Part shown: one piece after another, positions 5,722 to 8,096 of the stretch | Numbering within the stretch: position 1 is the first letter of the stretch | Layout: each line of letters opens with the position of its first letter | From: Paenibacillus sp. | GTDB taxonomy: Bacteria; Bacillota; Bacilli; Paenibacillales; NBRC-103111 | Assembly (NCBI GenBank): GCA_029239545.1 | Contig: JARBUQ010000188.1 | Location: 1 to 8,096, forward strand | Direction of reading: 5' to 3' | DNA: 8,096 bases | Translations under genes and position numbers: made by a program | Notes under the pieces: model-generated | Seen by the model: the letters and a program-made list of their open reading frames with translations, nothing else | What the model was told of the DNA's origin: nothing | The model's database searches: none

Positions 5722-7713
5722 TTACCCTACATTTATTCGCTTCCTGTTCACATTTTCCTTTTTATTCAAGTCATGCATGTACGGATATAACCAGATAAGT
5801 CCTGCCACATAGAAGCCGAAGGCCAAGTAAGCGGGAGACAGATGGACGAAATCCGTATACCCTATCACCCCATGCACGCCAAAGCCAGCCACAAAGCCAG
5901 GCAAGCCGCCAATCAGCAGCGTCCACCACAACCAGCGCTGCCCTTGCTGAATCCCCCATAAGGAAGCAGCCAGAATAGCAATGGCATTAGAGAACAAAGC
6001 TCCTCCAAAGCCGGCACGGTCATGCGCAATCAAGGAAATGAGCTTAGGATTCGTGTTATCCAGCATTCCAGGGTGAGTGTGCAGAAACGTCAAGTCCTGT
6101 GGAACGAATACATGTGTAACTCCAACGATTGAAATCACAATTCCTCCTGCTGCCAATGAAAAGCCGAGAAGCACGAACATCAGCTGTCCTCGCTGGGCCC
6201 GATACCAATTCTTGTCATTCACCAAGTTCGGTTGACGCTGCCGTAAAGGCCGATTATCCTTTCCATTACGCATACCCAGCAGGAATAGGGGAAGCAGAAG
6301 AAGAGAAACAGCAGCATGCAGAGGATCAAAATAGCCATAACCCAAATACAGGAAAAAACTGGCGAATCCTATCGCTGCTGAAGCAAGTAGAGCTGTCCGC
6401 GCCCAATGCAATTGAAATCTTTGACCGTAACGGGCAAATTGCGTATACAACACCCCTATCGAGATCATTGTACCCGCTAGGGTAATGCGATCATGGGACA
6501 TAAAAGGAAGCAGATTCTCATTATGAAAATTGAGCATCTTCCGATCCATACCCAGGAACTCCTCATCATAAGGAAGCAGAACAGTTGTGCCTGCAATAAT
6601 CCAGGCAATAATTCCTCCTATTATCATGCATATTCCGAATAAAGCAATCCATCCCCAATTACTCCAAAAAGACGGCAGAGGCGGCTCCGGAGTTTGCTCC
6701 GTCAATCTTTGATGCAGGATCGCTTCATTAATACGTTTGGGTAATCCCGGTCCTGAATAAACGAGCCCGCTATGAAGCTGAATCAGATCAGCCCCTCCAG
6801 CTTCCATGAGATCAAGCGCATCCTGCGGTTCATGGATGCCTCCAGATGCAATTATGGCAATCTTCTGGCCATACTGACTTCGAAGCCTCCCCATCAGGTC
6901 AAGACAGTACGATTTGCTTTCTCTTCCGATTCTATAGCCGGTTTCCGTGTGAATAGCATCCCCTAATACAACACCTTGCATCATTTTCTCAAGCGGGAAT
7001 CTGCTCAGCAGCTGCTCCAACTGAAGAGCCGGATAGTCAGAGGGAATGTACAGGAACAAGGGCTTGTTTCCACAGATGGTTCTCGCTTCACTCGTTACCT
7101 TCCTCAGATGCTCCGAGGTTTGTTCCACCGACCAATTACGGTCTATCCCATCCAAATAAAAACCCGAAGCGTAAGGCTCCAGTGTTGTCAGAAGCTGGAC
7201 TTGCTCCTCTAGCGCTTCCTCCACAGTGCTCCCCGGCATATGACGAGTGCGAAACATAAGCGGGAGTGCGCTCTCCCCCCCGACCTCACCTCTGTTGGCA
7301 CCTTCTCTCAAGCGCTGCAAATGCTGCCCCAAACCATCATTCGCATAAGCATCCGGATAAATAATCGTTTCCTCATCCAGATCCCTCTGAATGGGAAGCT
7401 CATTACGAATTTCTTGAACCGTGACGGGTCCGACCTCAATAAATCCGAAGCCGATTTGAGATAACGCCTTGCGGCCAACTCCGTGTACATCAAGCCCCCC
7501 GCTTAACCCAACGGGGTATTTGAATCTTACATTCCATTTCGTCTCATCCAATATTGGAAAAAGCTCCATATGCCCGAACGTGCGGATTACTAACGTTCCG
7601 CCTGGCATTTTACACAAGCCGCCCATTACCCGCAACGTAATATCCCTCGCCAGCTTGGCAGGCAATTGGAACAGGATCGGGCGAAATAATGTATGGTAGG
7701 ACCAATCCGGCAT
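5722..7713 (-). CDS. PyrD-like FMN barrel fused to a duplicated membrane domain
   Basis: The protein has 663 residues. Residues about 1-335 align by eye with class-2 dihydroorotate dehydrogenase. They include the amphipathic N-terminal helices (YHTLFRPILFQLPAKLARD), V-G-L-S-G-G-L-D (68-75), G-F-G-F-I-E-V-G-P-V-T (88-98), and the FMN-phosphate region (S-G-G-I at 290-293, A-G-G-A-D-L-I-Q-L at 305-313, G316 to G321-P). Key catalytic positions differ: the Lys after F-D is V76, the N-x-S-S-P-N stretch reads D188-G-I-D191-R-N, and the conserved V-K-I Lys is Y222. Residues about 352-646 form about eight membrane helices in two similar units. True class-2 enzymes are about 340-370 residues with no C-terminal membrane domain. 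The ATG at 7711-7713 has GAGG (7721-7724) seven bases upstream. It probably binds FMN and works at the membrane, possibly with quinones; the reaction is unknown and I would not call it pyrD. Confidence 0.85.
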   Translation of the reverse strand: MPDWSYHTLFRPILFQLPAKLARDITLRVMGGLCKMPGGTLVIRTFGHMELFPILDETKWNVRFKYPVGLSGGLDVHGVGRKALSQIGFGFIEVGPVTVQEIRNELPIQRDLDEETIIYPDAYANDGLGQHLQRLREGANRGEVGGESALPLMFRTRHMPGSTVEEALEEQVQLLTTLEPYASGFYLDGIDRNWSVEQTSEHLRKVTSEARTICGNKPLFLYIPSDYPALQLEQLLSRFPLEKMMQGVVLGDAIHTETGYRIGRESKSYCLDLMGRLRSQYGQKIAIIASGGIHEPQDALDLMEAGGADLIQLHSGLVYSGPGLPKRINEAILHQRLTEQTPEPPLPSFWSNWGWIALFGICMIIGGIIAWIIAGTTVLLPYDEEFLGMDRKMLNFHNENLLPFMSHDRITLAGTMISIGVLYTQFARYGQRFQLHWARTALLASAAIGFASFFLYLGYGYFDPLHAAVSLLLLPLFLLGMRNGKDNRPLRQRQPNLVNDKNWYRAQRGQLMFVLLGFSLAAGGIVISIVGVTHVFVPQDLTFLHTHPGMLDNTNPKLISLIAHDRAGFGGALFSNAIAILAASLWGIQQGQRWLWWTLLIGGLPGFVAGFGVHGVIGYTDFVHLSPAYLAFGFYVAGLIWLYPYMHDLNKKENVNRKRINVG
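5773..6654 (-). other. Two-copy four-helix membrane domain of the fusion protein
   Basis: Unit 1 covers about residues 354-481 and unit 2 about 510-647. Both begin with a hydrophobic helix followed by V-x-x-P-x-D (P381, D383 and P538, D540), then L-x-x-x-x-H-D-R at the start of the second helix (H407-D-R and H564-D-R). Both carry D-x-x-H just before the last helix (D463-P-L-H466 and D621-F-V-H624). The spacing is D to H 24 residues in both, and H to D 56 or 57. Paired buried His and Asp residues could bind heme, metal or quinone, or carry protons. I do not recognise the domain family. Confidence 0.7.
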
Positions 7714-7764
7714 CTCGCAGCCTCATTTCAGCAGCTTAACTGACAGGTAAGCTTAGTTTCCTCC

Positions 7765-7770
7765 ATTATA
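7765..7770 (-). promoter_or_regulatory. Possible -10 element of the fusion gene
   Basis: TATAAT on the minus strand lies 51 bases upstream of the fusion gene's start codon. No acceptable -35 hexamer lies 16-18 bases upstream (AAGCAG at 17). The box sits between CTTAGT/ACTAAG arms (7752-7757 and 7770-7775). The promoter, if real, may need an activator. Confidence 0.4.
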
Positions 7771-7791
7771 CTAAGAAACCGACCTTCCTGC

Positions 7792-7806
7792 TTGATTTCA
7801 AATCAA
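7792..7806. promoter_or_regulatory. Perfect 15-base palindrome, candidate operator
   Basis: TTGATTT-C-AAATCAA has seven-base arms that match exactly around a single centre base. It lies 21 bases upstream of the -10 candidate of the fusion gene, in and just above the -35 region. This is a normal place for an activator or repressor dimer. No known regulator can be named from the sequence. Confidence 0.5.
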
Positions 7807-7912
7807 TCCAGCTGCATACAGGCCATTCTAGCTATGTAATTTCTTCTATGGTTTAATAGAATCCGAGTTTGTTGAATTCATCGATTGTGAAAAAGGGGCG
7901 GGAGCCGATACG

Positions 7913-7933
7913 CGGACAGCAGATCCGTTATTC
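7913..7933 (+). repeat. Short interspersed repeat, copy A
   Basis: This 21-base unit begins CGGACA and ends GATCCGTTATTC. It has the same length as copy B at 7964-7984 and differs only in a three-base internal block (GCA against CAG). Confidence 0.65.
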
Positions 7934-7963
7934 CGTCCAAAAGCATGTAAAAGGGAGTTTTGA

Positions 7964-7984
7964 CGGACACAGGATCCGTTATTC
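7964..7984 (+). repeat. Short interspersed repeat, copy B
   Basis: This is the second direct copy of the 21-base unit (CGGACACAG then GATCCGTTATTC), offset 51 bases from copy A. Confidence 0.65.
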
Positions 7985-8029
7985 GAGGAAACAGGGTCCC
8001 AATTCAGACCAATTCAGTTGATTTGTGGA

Positions 8030-8050
8030 AATTAATGGAACGTGTGTCCG
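8030..8050 (-). repeat. Short interspersed repeat, copy C (inverted, diverged)
   Basis: Its plus strand matches the reverse complement of copy B at 16 of 21 positions and ends TGTGTCCG. Its GGAACGTGTGTCC core reappears in inverted orientation at 2788-2800. Confidence 0.5.
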
Positions 8051-8056
8051 CGAGAA

Positions 8057-8096
8057 GCAAAATAACGGGGGTTTTGGAGCAAATAACGGAACGTAT
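8057..8096 (-). repeat. Short interspersed repeat, partial copies D
   Basis: GCAAAATAACGG (8057-8068) and GCAAATAACGG (8079-8089) are near-identical direct repeats. The second continues AACGTAT to the window edge, like the AATAACGG half of the unit read in the same orientation as copy C. The window end truncates it. Confidence 0.5.

Larger units (their letters stand above)
7714..8096. other. Gene-free region upstream of the fusion gene
   Basis: I see no convincing gene in these 383 bases on either strand. The left half (7714-7810) holds the ribosome binding site, -10 candidate and palindrome of the fusion gene. The right half (about 7913-8096) is dominated by a short degenerate repeat in both orientations, plus a direct CCAATTCAG pair (7999-8007 and 8009-8017). 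Confidence 0.75.

Noticed and set aside
5722..7713. Calling this gene pyrD (dihydroorotate dehydrogenase)
   Set aside because: The fold matches, but catalytic residues are changed and a large membrane domain is attached, so the standard function is not supported.
7913..8096. A CRISPR array at the right-end repeats
   Set aside because: The units are degenerate, occur in both orientations, and are irregularly spaced (51, then about 66 and 29-49 bases), with no cas genes.

Overview
The window looks like a piece of a Bacillota chromosome, most likely Paenibacillus or a close relative. The evidence is purine-rich GGAGG-type ribosome binding sites, TTGACA/TATAAT promoters, a DUF2621 (YneK-like) gene typical of Bacillales, and moderate overall GC. 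The genus is an inference from gene style and intergenic repeats, not from a marker gene.

Layout from left to right. Bases 1-200 hold the 5' end of nfo (endonuclease IV, minus strand), which is divergent from a small membrane-anchored DUF2621 gene (329-757, plus strand) that ends in a strong hairpin terminator. Next is a two-gene plus-strand operon: a MarR-family regulator (939-1400) and an MFS efflux transporter (1404-2732). It is driven by a consensus sigma-A promoter carrying an inverted repeat between -35 and -10, the classic layout of a self-regulated drug-efflux locus. From 2882 to 7713 everything is on the minus strand. In transcription order the genes are: a 663-residue fusion protein (5722-7713), an alpha/beta hydrolase of the acetyl-esterase/BD-FAE type (4769-5635), a sugar-phosphate isomerase/epimerase-like TIM barrel (3879-4646), and a lipoprotein N-acetylmuramoyl-L-alanine amidase (2882-3868). 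The last two are 10 bases apart and probably share a promoter at 4689-4717. Bases 7714-8096 are gene-free. They hold the upstream region of the fusion gene, with a perfect 15-base palindrome, and then a cluster of short degenerate repeats.

The most unusual object is the fusion protein. Its first ~340 residues are recognisably a class-2 dihydroorotate dehydrogenase (PyrD) FMN barrel, but several catalytic and orotate-binding residues are replaced. Its last ~310 residues are an integral membrane domain built from two copies of a four-helix unit. Both copies keep the same charged signature (P-x-D, then H-D-R, then D-x-x-H) at nearly identical spacing. This suggests a membrane-bound flavoprotein with a new role rather than ordinary pyrimidine synthesis. 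The other genes are recognisable families, and nothing in the window proves that the minus-strand genes form one pathway.
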